A stretch of DNA of 64,000 nt from Mytilinidion resinicola. Taxonomy: Eukaryota; Ascomycota; Dothideomycetes; Mytilinidiales; Mytilinidiaceae. Position numbers and translations under genes: made by a program. This document shows positions 20,886-32,281 of this stretch, piece by piece. The stretch's first letter is position 1. Each line of letters starts with the position of its first letter. The stretch spans positions 412,898 through 476,897 of the forward strand of contig NW_022985455.1 in NCBI RefSeq assembly GCF_010093595.1, written 5' to 3'. Below the pieces are notes generated by a model. The model was not told where the DNA came from, searched no databases, and saw only the letters and a list, made by a program, of their open reading frames with translations.

Positions 20886-23252
20886 ATGTCTGTTCCGCCA
20901 GCCATTGCTTCGTCCTCCAAAGCAGCAACCACTGCGGGCCAGCTCTCGCCAGCGCAGGCCCAGGCTGGCTCTGTAGCAGCCGGCGACACCTTCGGCCAGC
21001 GACGAAGCGGGGGTTCTGGCAGTTTTGGAGCGGGGAATACATCGCGCGCGTCGCCTTCCCCACGCAACGCCCAGCTCGGCCGGAAGCAGCACAAGGGCTC
21101 CAAGCGCTTCAGGGCTACGGATGAGGATGCTCTTGCGGAATCCGTAAGTGCCAGTCTTGCTGCAGTCGATCCGCTTCCTCCGATCCTCAATCTGACACGG
21201 CCAGGCCGCCATGCGTCCTTTCAACAACCGCAAGGGGCAAACATCCATTACCCACTTGATGAACTTTAGCCTCCCCCCTCGCCCTCAGAACTACCATAGC
21301 CATGCTCCATCGCGGAACAACCGGAGACACCCTACTTGGGGACTGGGCTCGGGCTATCATGCGGTCGACAAAGCGAGGTAAGCATTTCTGGCCATAGAAG
21401 AGGACCTACGATCTGACAGCACAGATTTGTTCACTCCAACTACCGCTTCATCGTCGACCCCAGAGGGGACTACCGGGCTCAGAACGTAGACGCCGACACC
21501 CATCTGGACTGGAACAATGTCTTGCAGATACTGGTGTCCGCTCAGTCTCAACTCGCATCCTGCCCCATTTGTCTGGGCACTCCCGTCGCTCCCCGCATGG
21601 CCAAGTGCGGCCACATATTCTGCCTACCGTGCCTTATCCGGTACATGCACGCCGACGAGGAGACGAAATCGCCTGAGAAGAGAGCTCGGTCCAAGAAATG
21701 CCCACTCTGCTGGGACAGCATATACATATCGGAGACGCGGCCTGTCCGGTGGTACACTGGACAAGAAGGAGGCGCACCCCACGAGGGCGAGGACATTGTG
21801 CTTCGGTTGATCATGAGAACAACGGGAAGCACCCTCGCCTTGCCGAGAGATGGAGCAGAGCTGTTAGATAAGGACCAAGATATACCTTGGTATTACGCCG
21901 CAGAGGTCATGGATTATGCTCGGGTTATGAAGGGGAGTGAGGACTACATGCTTGCTCAGTTAGAGGAAGAGGTGGCGGAGCTTGAAAGACAAGAGAAGGA
22001 AGACGAGCTGATGTTTGGGGAGGACAACGTAGAGTGGGTCCGGAAAGCTGTTCGATCTATCCAGGAAGCCAAGGAGAAGATCAAAGGTGTCGGAAATCCA
22101 CCGGCTTTACCAAGTAAACCAGCGGAGCAGAAACCAAAGCGCGCTCCAATAGTTTACCACGAAGCGGGCGATCAGACTCCGGAAATGTATCTGATTCAAA
22201 ATGCGGTCAGGTCCGGCCAAAGCATTTCCCAGGCCACACAGAACGAATCTGTTGTATCCGAGGAATTGGACTCCCACGGAATTGCTGCGACAATTGTGAA
22301 TGGATCGAACGCTCCATCTTCGAGGAAACTTTCCATTAGCTCGACCCCCCAGAGGGCAGGCTCTGGCGCTCCTGGAACTCTCGCCGAGTTTCGAAACCGT
22401 CAACATCATGAGCATCATAATACTCCATCTGAGTATTATTTCTACCAAGCGTTGTTGCATTACTATCTCTCACCGCTTGATATTCGAATTTTGAAAGCGG
22501 CATTTGGTAATTTTTCGACTTTTCCATCAACTATTCTGCCTCGTGTTGAGCGTGTATCTACTGGCCACATCGTCGATGACGAACTTCGAAGGAAAACTAA
22601 GTACCTCGCACATCTACCCTACGGATGTGAAGTGGGGTTCCTAGAATGCGACTGGACCGATACGGTGACTCCTGAAGTCCTCGAGCAGTTCAAAGCAGAA
22701 ATCGACAAACGACGAAAGAAAAATCAAGACAAGGAAGTAAGGGAGGAAAAGGCACGGATCAAGGCGGAGAAGGAAGAGGATTCGCGTTATGCTCCTACGC
22801 GGCGAAAGAGAACCAGCATCTCGGAAAGATTTACGGCGGATGACTTTCAACCGCTCGTTTCATCGGATGCGGCTGATAGTTCTGGGTCGGTTGGTGCTGA
22901 GAGTGCGTCGACTTCGCCACCTTGGCCAGTACGGCGAGGTCAAGGGTTTGCTTCTCTGGCATCGCCGTCGACCAGTCCCTCTGCGGCGCGCACAGTTTGG
23001 GGTACCACGATAGTGGCACCATCTTCGCCGACATTGGTGGCCGTGCCTTCAGAGAGCGACATGCGAGACGACGGGTGGCTCCAAGGGTGGGAGAAAGATC
23101 TCTTGCAGGAAGAAGACATGATTGCCCAAGCGCAGGCCATGTCGCTTGTTGGCGAGGGGGAGCCTTCTAAGAAACCGCCGGTGAGCGGCGGTAAGAAGAA
23201 GAAAGCGAAGAAGATCACATTGATGAGCACAAACGTAAGGAGGGGAGCATAA
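20886..23252 (+). CDS. RING-finger protein of the RNF10/Mag2 family
   Basis: Exons 20886-21143, 21205-21377 and 21425-23252 keep frame for 752 residues; the introns are 61 and 47 bases. After a Ser/Gly-rich head, the second exon carries MRPFNNRKGQTSITHLMNF and the third continues RFVHSNYRFIV. The C3HC4 RING then reads CPICLGTP...CGHIFCLPCLIRYM...CPLCWDSIY. The order of the NFxxPxR-like segment, the VHxNYRFIV strand and the RING is that of RNF10/Mag2. Human RNF10 and yeast Mag2 ubiquitinate 40S ribosomal proteins in ribosome quality control. That role is from the family, not shown here. C-terminal parts include a charged helix and a Ser-rich tail ending in KKKKAKKITLMSTNVRRGA. It is notable that its divergent neighbour is Ubp3, a deubiquitinase tied to ribosome turnover and 40S deubiquitination in other fungi. 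Confidence 0.9.
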
Positions 23253-24421
23253 TTCTGACTTCTTAGCTACTCATATGAGCGTCAGCATTGAAACAGCTTG
23301 AACTTCCCCTTTGTGATTTCTTTCACGAGATAGTTCGTGTGACTGCCGTATATCGAGGATTATCAACAGCGACCAAATCATTACAGTACTAGGGCACAAG
23401 TTGGAGCACGTCGTTTTTCCCATCCCGTCCCAATTCGTTGTGGGGTGCTGAAGCACCACAAACAGCGACAAGTAAGCCGACTGTCAGCGCGTGGGATTTC
23501 TCTGACTTGGGCTCTTAGGGACTTTACATCTTCTAAAAACTTCGACAATGCGTCGAAGCACCTCAAACGGTGGTAAGCAACTGTGCCCAGACTTTCAGCA
23601 GGGCACTGTAGAACTACCTATTTACAAGGTCATAGAAATGCCAGTCTGGAGCCAACATCGTGAAAGCTTTTAATTCTTCTGAATCTACTCAAGCTACTCA
23701 CGGGAGATGCTGCCCAGATGCCATTTCAAAGCCGGGGCTTTGGCCGGATCGCCACGCCCAAAATCGTACGACTCCTTCCCCACGGGGATCCTCAACCCAA
23801 CCCACCAACGTCATTCACAATCTTAACCCAAATGATCCGATCAAGGAGCCCAACGCCCGTTGCTACAACTCAATGGGGTCTGCCGCAAATGATATCTTAT
23901 GGAGGTGTTCGTTGAGATCAATCACGCCCTCTACGTACGGAAAGGGGCATTTCAAGAGCAGACCTATGTGGGTTTGGGATAGTCTGGGGGTTGTCGGACT
24001 GCGTGCCTTTCCAATCAACTAACTATTTATACTTAGTTAGATATAACCTCAAAACCTTCGCTGCATGTGAGATGCGCATATCCAATTACTGTGGGCTATC
24101 TCCGCACAGTTGAAGGGTCGCAGTCTTCTTGTTTGCTTTCATCATAGACGAGAGACTTTGAGCAGGAAACCATTCACCTGGGACAGTCGTTCAAATTGCC
24201 GAGGCAGGTGTAATTTTGTTGGCTGTTGAGAATTCACCCCAGGACAACCAATATACGAGGCCGCGCAAGGTCCTCAACTACGTATCAGGACGGACTCTTT
24301 CTCCGTCCACCACTACAGCCAGCTCTCCGACTACAGCAACCAGTCCAACACCGTCTCCAGCTACCGTCGTTGCCTGCTCACGTCTCACTAGCATCTCTCC
24401 TCAGCACACAAACCTGACACC
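23253..24421. other. region without an assignable gene
   Basis: Short open frames in two phases at 23660-24022 overlap each other and show no family features. The last 200 bases (24220-24420) are CT/CA-rich, like a promoter leader for the next gene. Confidence 0.4.
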
Positions 24422-24868
24422 ATGTCCAGCTCCCGCACTCCCAAGGCGCCACCGCATCCGGACCGCTTCCTCGATTTTTTCTCCCTCGAGGTCATTGTGC
24501 CGGACATGGCCAAGGTCAAAGAGATGCTCGAAGCCGCCGAAACTCTCATCAACGAGCTCGAGCCCCACTCTCAGTTCCAGAACCAAAAGCGACTCAACCG
24601 AGGCCGGATCTACTACTGCTGGCACCTGGCGAAGGCCGCCCACGAACACGTAAAGGACCTCGAGACTTACCCGGACCCGCCTCCGTTCAATTGGACTCAC
24701 GTTACCGTGAGCCACTTTATGACCCTATGGTTCCTCATCGACAAGCAGCCTGACGTGTTGGCGACGAAGGCAGACGACATTGCTGAGACGATGGTTCCGT
24801 TTGGCACTACGGTCCGCATGGCGGCCAAGGAGTGCTACGATCTCGTCCAGCGCTGGATTGCGGCTTGA
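24422..24868 (+). CDS. small helical protein of unknown function
   Basis: A 148-residue open frame with a good ACCATG context. I do not recognise it. After a Pro-rich start (SSSRTPKAPPHPDRF) it is predicted by eye to be mostly amphipathic helix (MAKVKEMLEAAETLINEL; KADDIAETMVPFG). There is a Trp/Tyr-rich middle (RIYYCWHLAKAAHEHV; WTHVTVSHFMTLWFLID). There is no signal peptide, membrane segment or metal motif. Regular sequence and codon use suggest a real gene, probably cytosolic. It stands alone between two gene-poor stretches. Confidence 0.6.
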   Translation: MSSSRTPKAPPHPDRFLDFFSLEVIVPDMAKVKEMLEAAETLINELEPHSQFQNQKRLNRGRIYYCWHLAKAAHEHVKDLETYPDPPPFNWTHVTVSHFMTLWFLIDKQPDVLATKADDIAETMVPFGTTVRMAAKECYDLVQRWIAA

Positions 24869-25956
24869 TGGGATGCGAGATGTCGATGAGTCTTGTGACT
24901 ATGGAGTGTTCTTGTTCGTAATCCCTTTCCTTTGCAATCTACCTTGTTGGCACTAACAGTTTCTTTCTTGCAGCTAGGGGCTCACTTGTGCTGGCTGGTG
25001 AGCTTCGTTCGAAGGCGCAAGCGGCGTCTAGCTAGAACGAAAATAGATATGGGCATCATCTCGTCCGCATCGTCTTCGGAAGGTGGACATATCATTCGAC
25101 GTTGTAGGGTTGGCATGGCACCAGAGGGGTTAATGTGTACAGTTTTAGCTGGTATGTGAAGATGCTTTAAGGGGTTCCAGTCTCAATTGGTATTAACATG
25201 CACAGCGAGTACCTCCTGTGAAGGATCTGTCGTGATCGGCCTTGCGCTCAAAATTTCACTATCGACTTCGGCACAAGGCTGGCTTTATGTTTCCGATATT
25301 ATGCATTGCATTCGAATGGCAACCCACATTGCCAATCCCGGTTCCCGTGGGCGTTGATTGGGGTAAGTCACAGCTCTGTTTCAGGTGAAAGTAAGTCGGC
25401 TAGCTAGCACGGCTGACCGCTAGCCTAATGGGGTAATTCTTCAGAGTAATCAAGCACAAAGGATGCAGCACGTAAGACCGTCCAATGAACGTGCCACAAT
25501 CGATCAGTAATCCCACGTCTTGTTAGAAATCCATGGTGGCAGCCCTATCAAGATACTAATCAGCTGCAGCATGCGCTAGCTCCCGGATTTGCGCACTGCG
25601 CTCATTGGACGCCACTGCTCTAGGTAGAGCCTTACCAAGACACGCTCTCCAATCTTTTCCAAGTCCAAGATTATATCAGCGCTGCACCTCAGTATTTTGC
25701 TTCGTCATCGCTGCCGTTGGCAGTGGCGTCCAATACTTCTCTTCCAAATCTCCATCTTCCAATCGTATCCGTGACGTTCCAGCCAGCATTGCCTAAGCCC
25801 TAAATCGTAACGTCCCACCATGACTAGTCAGAGCTATCTTTCTCACATGTGGACTGCTAATGTGATAGAGAAAGGTATATGACAGCCAGCTCCCCTCGTT
25901 CTGGGTAGCTATCGGCCCAACTCCCATCTTCAACTCACACGCCCCACGACAAGAAG
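24869..25956. other. region without an assignable gene
   Basis: About 1.1 kb with only short frames. Upstream of the MFS gene it contains no obvious motif beyond ordinary AT/pyrimidine patches. Confidence 0.4.
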
Positions 25957-28309
25957 ATGTCCGATCTCATTCGCGAAGCTCCATTCGGACAAGTGGTCCG
26001 GTGGGTAACCAAGAACAAATTCCTTCAATATCCAGAAGAGAAACCAGACTTCCAGTGTCCCCACTCCTACAACTGCAATAACGGCGACGAGAAGCACCAT
26101 CTGCATCAACACCAAAGCCACCGAAGCCACAGATCAGCTGGAGCTGTTCAGCGTGGTGGAGATATCGAGAAGCAGGAGGAACGGCCTCTTGCCGGAGATT
26201 CTGGCGATGCTTCATCGACTACCGATGCTACTCCGTTGAGCAATCCGGAGAATGTGGAGTCGAGCCTCCACAAGCTGGACACCCAGAGCTCAAATGACTC
26301 CATCACAGCTGAGGTCGAGCGGACAGGGACGCTGGGTCTTCAGCGGACGCAAACGCTTCCATATACCAACGAGCGCTTGGCTATAGAGCATGAGCTCGCA
26401 GTCGAGAAAACGAAGTCGAGGCCAATCGTACCAGCGGTGACGTCAGACGGAACGATTTTGGTAGACTGGTTAGACGTCCCTTTCAAAGCCTACTCGAGTG
26501 TCAACTAACTTTCCCCAAAGGTACAATACTGACGACCCTGCGAACCCTCAGAATTGGTCTCCGAAGAAAAAGTTCACGGTCGCCTTCCTCATCGACCTCT
26601 ATACCTTCGTTGTTTATGCCGGTTCTGCCATTTATGTCTCCAGCGAGGGACTCATCATGGAGCGCTTCGGCGTCGGCAATTTCAAAGCTTCGCTAGGTCT
26701 TGCTTTGTACGTGTTGGGCTACGGCTTGGGACCGCTGATCTTGTCACCCATGTCTGAGATTCCGGCGTTTGGGCGGAATGTGCCATATGTGGTTACCTTT
26801 GCCATCTATGTCATCTTGTGCGTGCCTACGAGCTTAGTTGATAACTTGGGAGGGCTGATCTTCCTACGGTTCTTGTTAGGGTTCTTGGGGAGTCCATGTT
26901 TAGCGAATGGTGGTGCGAGTATGGGGGTAAGTGGCTTCTTAGGAACTTAAGATGGAGGACCAAACACTGACGCCTTTTAGGACATGTACTCTCTTCTCTA
27001 CCTGCCATATTCCGTAGCATTTTGGGTATCAGCCGCGTTTGCTGCGCCGGCCCTCGGTCCTCTCTTATCCGGCTACGCTGTCGTTGCTGAGAAGTAAGCA
27101 TCCAATCCCTGCTTTCGACATATCCATACAGCAGCTAACAGACACGTAGCTGGCGGTGGTCCCAATGGGAGGTCCTCTGGATGTCTGCGCCGGTCTTCAT
27201 CCTGTTCTTCTTCTTCCTCCCCGAGACTTCCCCAGCCAATATCCTCCTCCGCCGCGCGGCGCGGCTGCGCAAATTGACCGGCAACGAGAAGATCCGCTCT
27301 CAGACTGAAATCGACCGGAAGGGCACGAGTTTTTTGCGCGTTCTTAGCGAGGCCATCATTAAGCCCATCGAGATCTGCATCAAAGACCCTGCCGTAAGCT
27401 TCGCATGTATACTCGATTGAATAAGTGATTAACCACTGACGCTCTCACTAGGTTCTCTTCGTGAATGTCTACACTGCCCTTACGTACGGCATTTACTACT
27501 CCTTCGTAAGCAGCACCTTCTCCATGTTGTTCTCGATCGCACTAACACATGGCCATCCAGTTCGAAGTCTTCCCGCTCGTGTACCCGCCGCTCTACGGCT
27601 TCAACATTGGCGAGACAGGCACCGTCTTCGTGTGCATCGTCATCGGATGCGTCATCGCCATGTCGATCTACTTTTCCTACTTACACTTCTACCTCATTCC
27701 AGACATCATGAAGAATGGATTGCGGGCGCAGGAGTCGCGGCTCGTACCAGCGCTATTTGCATGCTTTGGCCCGCCGGTGGGACTGTTCTTGTTCGGTGAG
27801 TTGAAAGGCGTCCGAGGCTGGCGGAGAAGGCTAACAAAACCGCAGGATGGACGGCTAGGACATCTGTCCACTGGATCGTAAGCGTCATCGGGATCACAAT
27901 CTACGCAACGTCGGTGTATATCCTACTCCAGTGTATCTTCGGTAAGCCATTATTCCGTCCGGTTCTCAACGCCACTAACATATATGCAGTCTACGTACCG
28001 ATGTCCTATCCACAATATGCCGCTTCCCTCTTCGCCGGCAACGACTTCTGTCGCTCGCTGTTCGCGTTCGGCGCTATTCTCTTTTCGCGCCCCATGTTTG
28101 TGGATCTAGGCATTGGAAAGGGGGTTAGTCTACTGGGTGGATTGAGTGTTATGGGAATCGTAAGTCAATTCTTTCCCTCTCAATCGGTGTAATACGTTTT
28201 CTAGAGTATGAAGACTAGAGCAGGGCTAATGCGACTGTGATAGATTGGAATGTGGCTGCTGTACTTCTATGGCGCAAAGTTGCGCGCGAGGTCCAAGTTT
28301 GCCATTTGA
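25957..28309 (+). CDS. MFS transporter, DHA1 drug/proton antiporter type
   Basis: Nine exons (25957-26468, 26521-26926, 26981-27093, 27150-27393, 27452-27505, 27561-27795, 27846-27941, 27990-28159, 28244-28309) join in frame to 631 residues. A long hydrophilic N-terminus (His/Asn-rich near residues 30-55) precedes the family entry signature DDPANPQNWSPKKKF. Twelve membrane segments follow, with LGYGLGPLILSPMSE after the third segment, typical of DHA1 12-spanner antiporters such as Flr1/Tpo1. The terminal exon ends LRARSKFAI. Family function is export of drugs, polyamines or metabolites at the plasma membrane; substrate cannot be read. The first intron has a rare GTTAGA donor, supported by phase and by recovery of VDW-Y-NTDDPANPQNW. 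It heads a metabolic gene block. Confidence 0.9.
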
Positions 28310-28886
28310 TGTCATGGTGTAGAGACGCCGTCTGGCGCAAGATATGATTGCGACAGCAAGAGATTTTAGGATCTTCAAGGAAATTGAAGCTCCGTTTACC
28401 GGAAGCTAGTGAAGGATGTAATGGGTATCAAGCTTTAAAAGGCTTGCTTGGTCTATGGACTTTGAGATGAGACATCGGAGTAATGGAAAAACTGATTGTC
28501 CATGTTAATATGTTGAGTATTCGGAAGTATAGAAGCGCTTTTTTTCTCTTGTGTCCCAATGGGAAGTTAGAATTATACAACCTACTCTCCGGAAGTCGCT
28601 TTTGGACAGGTAAAGGTCTCATGAGTTTACCAAAAAAACGTAAAGATGGAATATAATGTAATTATGGCTAAACAATAATTGATGGAAGAAAATATAGATA
28701 ACTTCCATCCCACATATTTGACGAGATAAAATGATCTCCTCTTGAAGAAATGAAACTAAAGAAGAGGTAGGGAAGTGGGTATATATACCTAGGTCGTCTA
28801 CGGAAGGTATAGCCGAGAGGAAGTTCGCCATGCCTCGGTGATCACTCACCACCACGGCTCTCCAATACTTACACACCACAGCATCA
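28310..28886. other. intergenic stretch, no gene seen
   Basis: AT-rich spacer between the transporter and the reductase, with no gene-like frame. Confidence 0.45.
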
Positions 28887-29909
28887 ATGCCCGTAAACGT
28901 CCTAATCGTCGGCGCCGGCGCCGTCGGTGCCTTCTATGCCTCCCGTCTCGCCCAAGTCCCAAACGTCCACGTCTCCGTAATATGCCGCTCCAACTACGCC
29001 GCCGTCGCTGCTTCAGGCTTCGCGGTCACCTCCCCTCAATACGGCGACTACACCTTCACCCCCACCCACACCTTCGCCAACCCCGACGAGGCGCGGCGGA
29101 GCAACATTAGCTGGGACTACATACTCGTGAGCACGAAGGCGCTCCCCGACGTCAGCAACGACTCGGAGATACTCGAAGGACTTGTGGGAGACAACACCGC
29201 CATCGTCCTGGTGCAGAACGGACTGGGCGTCGAAGCGCCGTACGCCAAACGTTTCCCCAAAGCTACAATATGCAGTGCGGTCACGATTGTCAGTGCGGCG
29301 CAGACGAGCCATGGTAAGATCAAGCACAATCGCTGGACGCGCATAAACGTAGGGCCCTACCTACCGCACCTGGATACCGGAGACACGAAAGCCAGCGATG
29401 CGGAAGCGATTGCGCGGAACGACAAGTTTGTAGAGCTGCTGAAGGAGGGAGGGGTCAAGGATGCGGACGCCTACGACCATGCTAAGCTCCAGCTCGTCCG
29501 CTGGCACAAGATTGCTATCAACGCATCTATGAACCCGTCGTCTGTGCTCTCGGGCGGGACACCGAATGGCGCCATGGCACTCGATGACGAGCTGTACCGG
29601 CATCTGAAAGGAGTCATGGACGAGGTGCTGAGCACGGCGCCAAAGGTGCTTGGGAAGCCGTTCCCAAAGGAGTTCGCGACGACTGAGCAGCTGCTGAGGA
29701 GCACGCAGAAGAATACGAGTGGGAGTAAGCCCAGCATGGCGTTAGATTGGGAGCAGGGGAAGAGGATGGAACTAGAGGTTATATTGGGTAACCCGATTAG
29801 GGTGGCAAGGGAGAGGGGGTTTGAGATGCCGCGGATGCAGAGTTTGTACGCGTTACTAAGGATGGCACAGGAGAATAGGGAGAAGCTGAAGCTGCAGAGT
29901 AAAATATGA
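28887..29909 (+). CDS. ketopantoate reductase-like (ApbA/PanE) oxidoreductase
   Basis: An uninterrupted 340-residue protein. The N-terminal Rossmann fold shows VLIVGAGAVGAFYASRLA with the GxGxxG nucleotide loop. CRSNYAAV follows at the position that reads the NADPH phosphate, then VSTKAL and VLVQNGLG of the ApbA/PanE domain. The C-terminal helical domain contains the family motif WHKIAINASMNPSSVLSG, where the lysine and asparagine are the usual substrate-contact residues. True ketopantoate reductases (yeast Pan5) serve pantothenate synthesis, but fungi carry several paralogues with other 2-oxo acid or metabolite substrates. The placement beside transporters, a PLP enzyme and a Zn2Cys6 regulator argues for a specialised paralogue (inference). 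Confidence 0.9.
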   Translation: MPVNVLIVGAGAVGAFYASRLAQVPNVHVSVICRSNYAAVAASGFAVTSPQYGDYTFTPTHTFANPDEARRSNISWDYILVSTKALPDVSNDSEILEGLVGDNTAIVLVQNGLGVEAPYAKRFPKATICSAVTIVSAAQTSHGKIKHNRWTRINVGPYLPHLDTGDTKASDAEAIARNDKFVELLKEGGVKDADAYDHAKLQLVRWHKIAINASMNPSSVLSGGTPNGAMALDDELYRHLKGVMDEVLSTAPKVLGKPFPKEFATTEQLLRSTQKNTSGSKPSMALDWEQGKRMELEVILGNPIRVARERGFEMPRMQSLYALLRMAQENREKLKLQSKI

Positions 29910-30371
29910 AGCGTGCTGGTTATATTGCTTCCCGCCCCTCGGATATCACGTGATATATACATGTCAGCATAAACGAAGACATTGACACACCACCACCACC
30001 TCCCTAATCCCTCCAAAAGCAGCCAACTTACCCCTCTCCATTCTTCCGGTAGGTACACTGTGATACTAGTACATATCCTGCTTTGAAAGCAAGCTTTCGG
30101 GCTTCCGACGAAAATGCCCCGCCAATAGCCGCTCTTAGCTCATTGGCCAATTCGAGGGACTCATGCAACTCCACATGCACGCCCTTTCGCATATCCTCCT
30201 GATATCGTATGCGGCGGGCTTGAGTCACCCTCTAACCATCATTTCCCTTTCTAATGACTCGAAGGAGTGTCGTATAAAGTCAGGAGTGCCTCAGGTTCTT
30301 TGTCTAATCAGTATTCCATTTCGAGAAGATTTCATCTAGCTAGGTCTTGACTTTGGGAAGGAAGAAACGTT
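29910..30371. other. intergenic region with a 14-base palindrome
   Basis: Spacer between the reductase and the PLP enzyme. It contains the perfect palindrome ATATCACGTGATAT at 29943-29956 just after the reductase stop. No gene-like frame. Confidence 0.5.
29943..29956. promoter_or_regulatory. ATATCACGTGATAT palindrome
   Basis: Perfect 14-base palindrome containing TCACGTGA (29946-29953), a bHLH-type target pattern. It lies 34 bases after the reductase stop codon and 416 bases before the next start codon, so it could serve the PLP enzyme gene. Confidence 0.5.
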
Positions 30372-32061
30372 ATGTCTGCTACGTCAACACTCCCTGTGCG
30401 AGAGAGTAAGAAGCAAGATGGGGCTGAAGCGAGTAGATTGGTGAAGCCGGCGAAGGAGTTGAGGAAGGACTTTCTGTTTGATCAAAAGTATCGCAACCTC
30501 AATCATGGTATGTTAGTTTCAGCAAATGTTCTACTCGTTACAGATATCAGGATCTCAGATTCAAAGCTTGAACCATACCTCTCTTGAGTGGGCTTTCCTA
30601 TCAATTCTTAGTAGTGGGCTTTCTCCTCTTCCGTCTAAAAGAATAACTCAAGATACGGGTCATGATTTCCTGACTTCCCTTAATCGCCTCTATTTCATCT
30701 CCCAAGAGTTCCCATTTTAAATCATCCCCAGGCTCCTTCGGCACCTACCCCAAACCCGTCCGTGACACTATGCGCGCCATGCAGGACGCTGCCGAAGCTC
30801 GCCCAGATGACTTCATTCGCTACATCTACCCCAAACTCCTCGACGAGTCCCGCGCTGCCATTGCTGGTGTCCTTAACGCTCCCGTCGACACCCTCGTCTA
30901 CGTCCCCAACGCTACGACAGGCATAAATACCGTCCTCCGCAACCTCACCTACGAAAAAGGTGATAAAATCCTGCATTTCTCTAGCATCTACGGTGCTTGC
31001 GGAAAGACAGTGACGTATATCACCGAAACGACCCCGGCAGAGGCCGTACAGATTGAGTTCACGTATCCCGTAGAGGATGATTGGCTGGTTGAGGAGATGA
31101 AGCGAAAGGTTGAGGAAGAGAAAAAGCAGGGGAATCGCGTGCGGATTGCAATCTTTGATACTGTTGTATCGATGCCGGGTGTCCGCATGCCGTTTGAGAA
31201 GCTCGCGGCGGCTTGTAAAGAGGTAAGTGTGCTGAGCTTCGTCGACGCGGCGCATGCTATTGGGCATGTGGAGTTGGATTTGCAGAAGTTGGACCCAGAT
31301 TTCTTGGTTAGCAATTGCCACAAGTGAGTCTCTTTTTCTTTTTCCAAGGCCGTTTTCTCTTTTAGGCCATTTTTAACCTCTATAGATGGCTCTACGTCCC
31401 CCGCGGCTGCGCAGTCTTCTACGTGCCGGTCCGCAACCAACACCTGCTCCGGTCTAGCCTCCCAACCTCGCACGGCTTCGTCCCTATTCCAAAGCCAGGC
31501 GTCACTTACATCAATCCCTTCGCCCCTTCCTCTTACACCCCCTTTATCTACAACTTCTCCTTCGTCGGCACCATCGACAACTCGCCCTACCTCTGTATCC
31601 CCGCCGCGCTGAAGTACCGCGAGAGCATTGGCGGCGAAAAGGCCATCATGGCCTACAACTCCGCTCTTGCGAACGCGGCCGCAAAGCATGTAGCTAAAGT
31701 GCTCGGCACCGAGATACTGCAGAACTCGACGGGCACGCTGACGAACTGCTGTCTGACCAACGTCCGCCTTCCGCTCGAGGTCGACGCTATTGTGAAGGTC
31801 ATGGCAGCGAAGGGGTTGATGAAGACTGCCGCGGAGGTGCAGAGCCTGGTGCGGGATTGGATGGTGGAGCGCATGGTGGAGGAGTATGACACGTTCATTG
31901 CCATGGTGGTGTATGGGGGCGCGTGGTGGGTGAGGTTTAGCGGGCAGGTGTATTTGGATATGGAGGATTTCGAGTGGGCGGGGACGGTGTTGAAGGAGCT
32001 TTGCGGGAGGGTTGGGAAGGGGGAGTTTGTGATGGAGGAGAAAAGCAGGGCCCGCTTGTGA
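30372..32061 (+). CDS. class V PLP-dependent aminotransferase / cysteine-desulfurase-like enzyme
   Basis: Three exons (30372-30507, 30732-31323, 31386-32061) join to 467 residues. The class V signature starts at the first junction (NLNHG joined to SFGTYPKPVRD). The PLP-binding region reads FVDAAHAIGHVELDL, then FLVSNCHK joined to WLYVPRG. The Schiff-base lysine (residue 243) has its codon split by the second intron. The subfamily looks like the fungal isopenicillin-N-epimerase-like/Egt2-like group, whose best-known member is a C-S lyase in ergothioneine synthesis. Whether this one is Egt2 cannot be decided here. It is probably cytosolic, as there is no targeting peptide. The first intron is 224 bases, much longer than the second (62). 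Confidence 0.88.
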
Positions 32062-32281
32062 TTGACAGGACTGGAAGTATTGCACATCAATATTTCTAAC
32101 AGGCCTGCCATGTAACGGAAAAGCCGGACAGCTGATAGATCTTGGAGTGGAGACTATTTCAATCTTTCTTATCCTACGATCTATATGTTACAACGCTTTA
32201 GGTGGCTGACTGAAGGACTAGACAGAGAAAGGCTGCTGGCAAGTATGCAGGTTGTTTCTTAGCCTCCAGATGACATACCGT

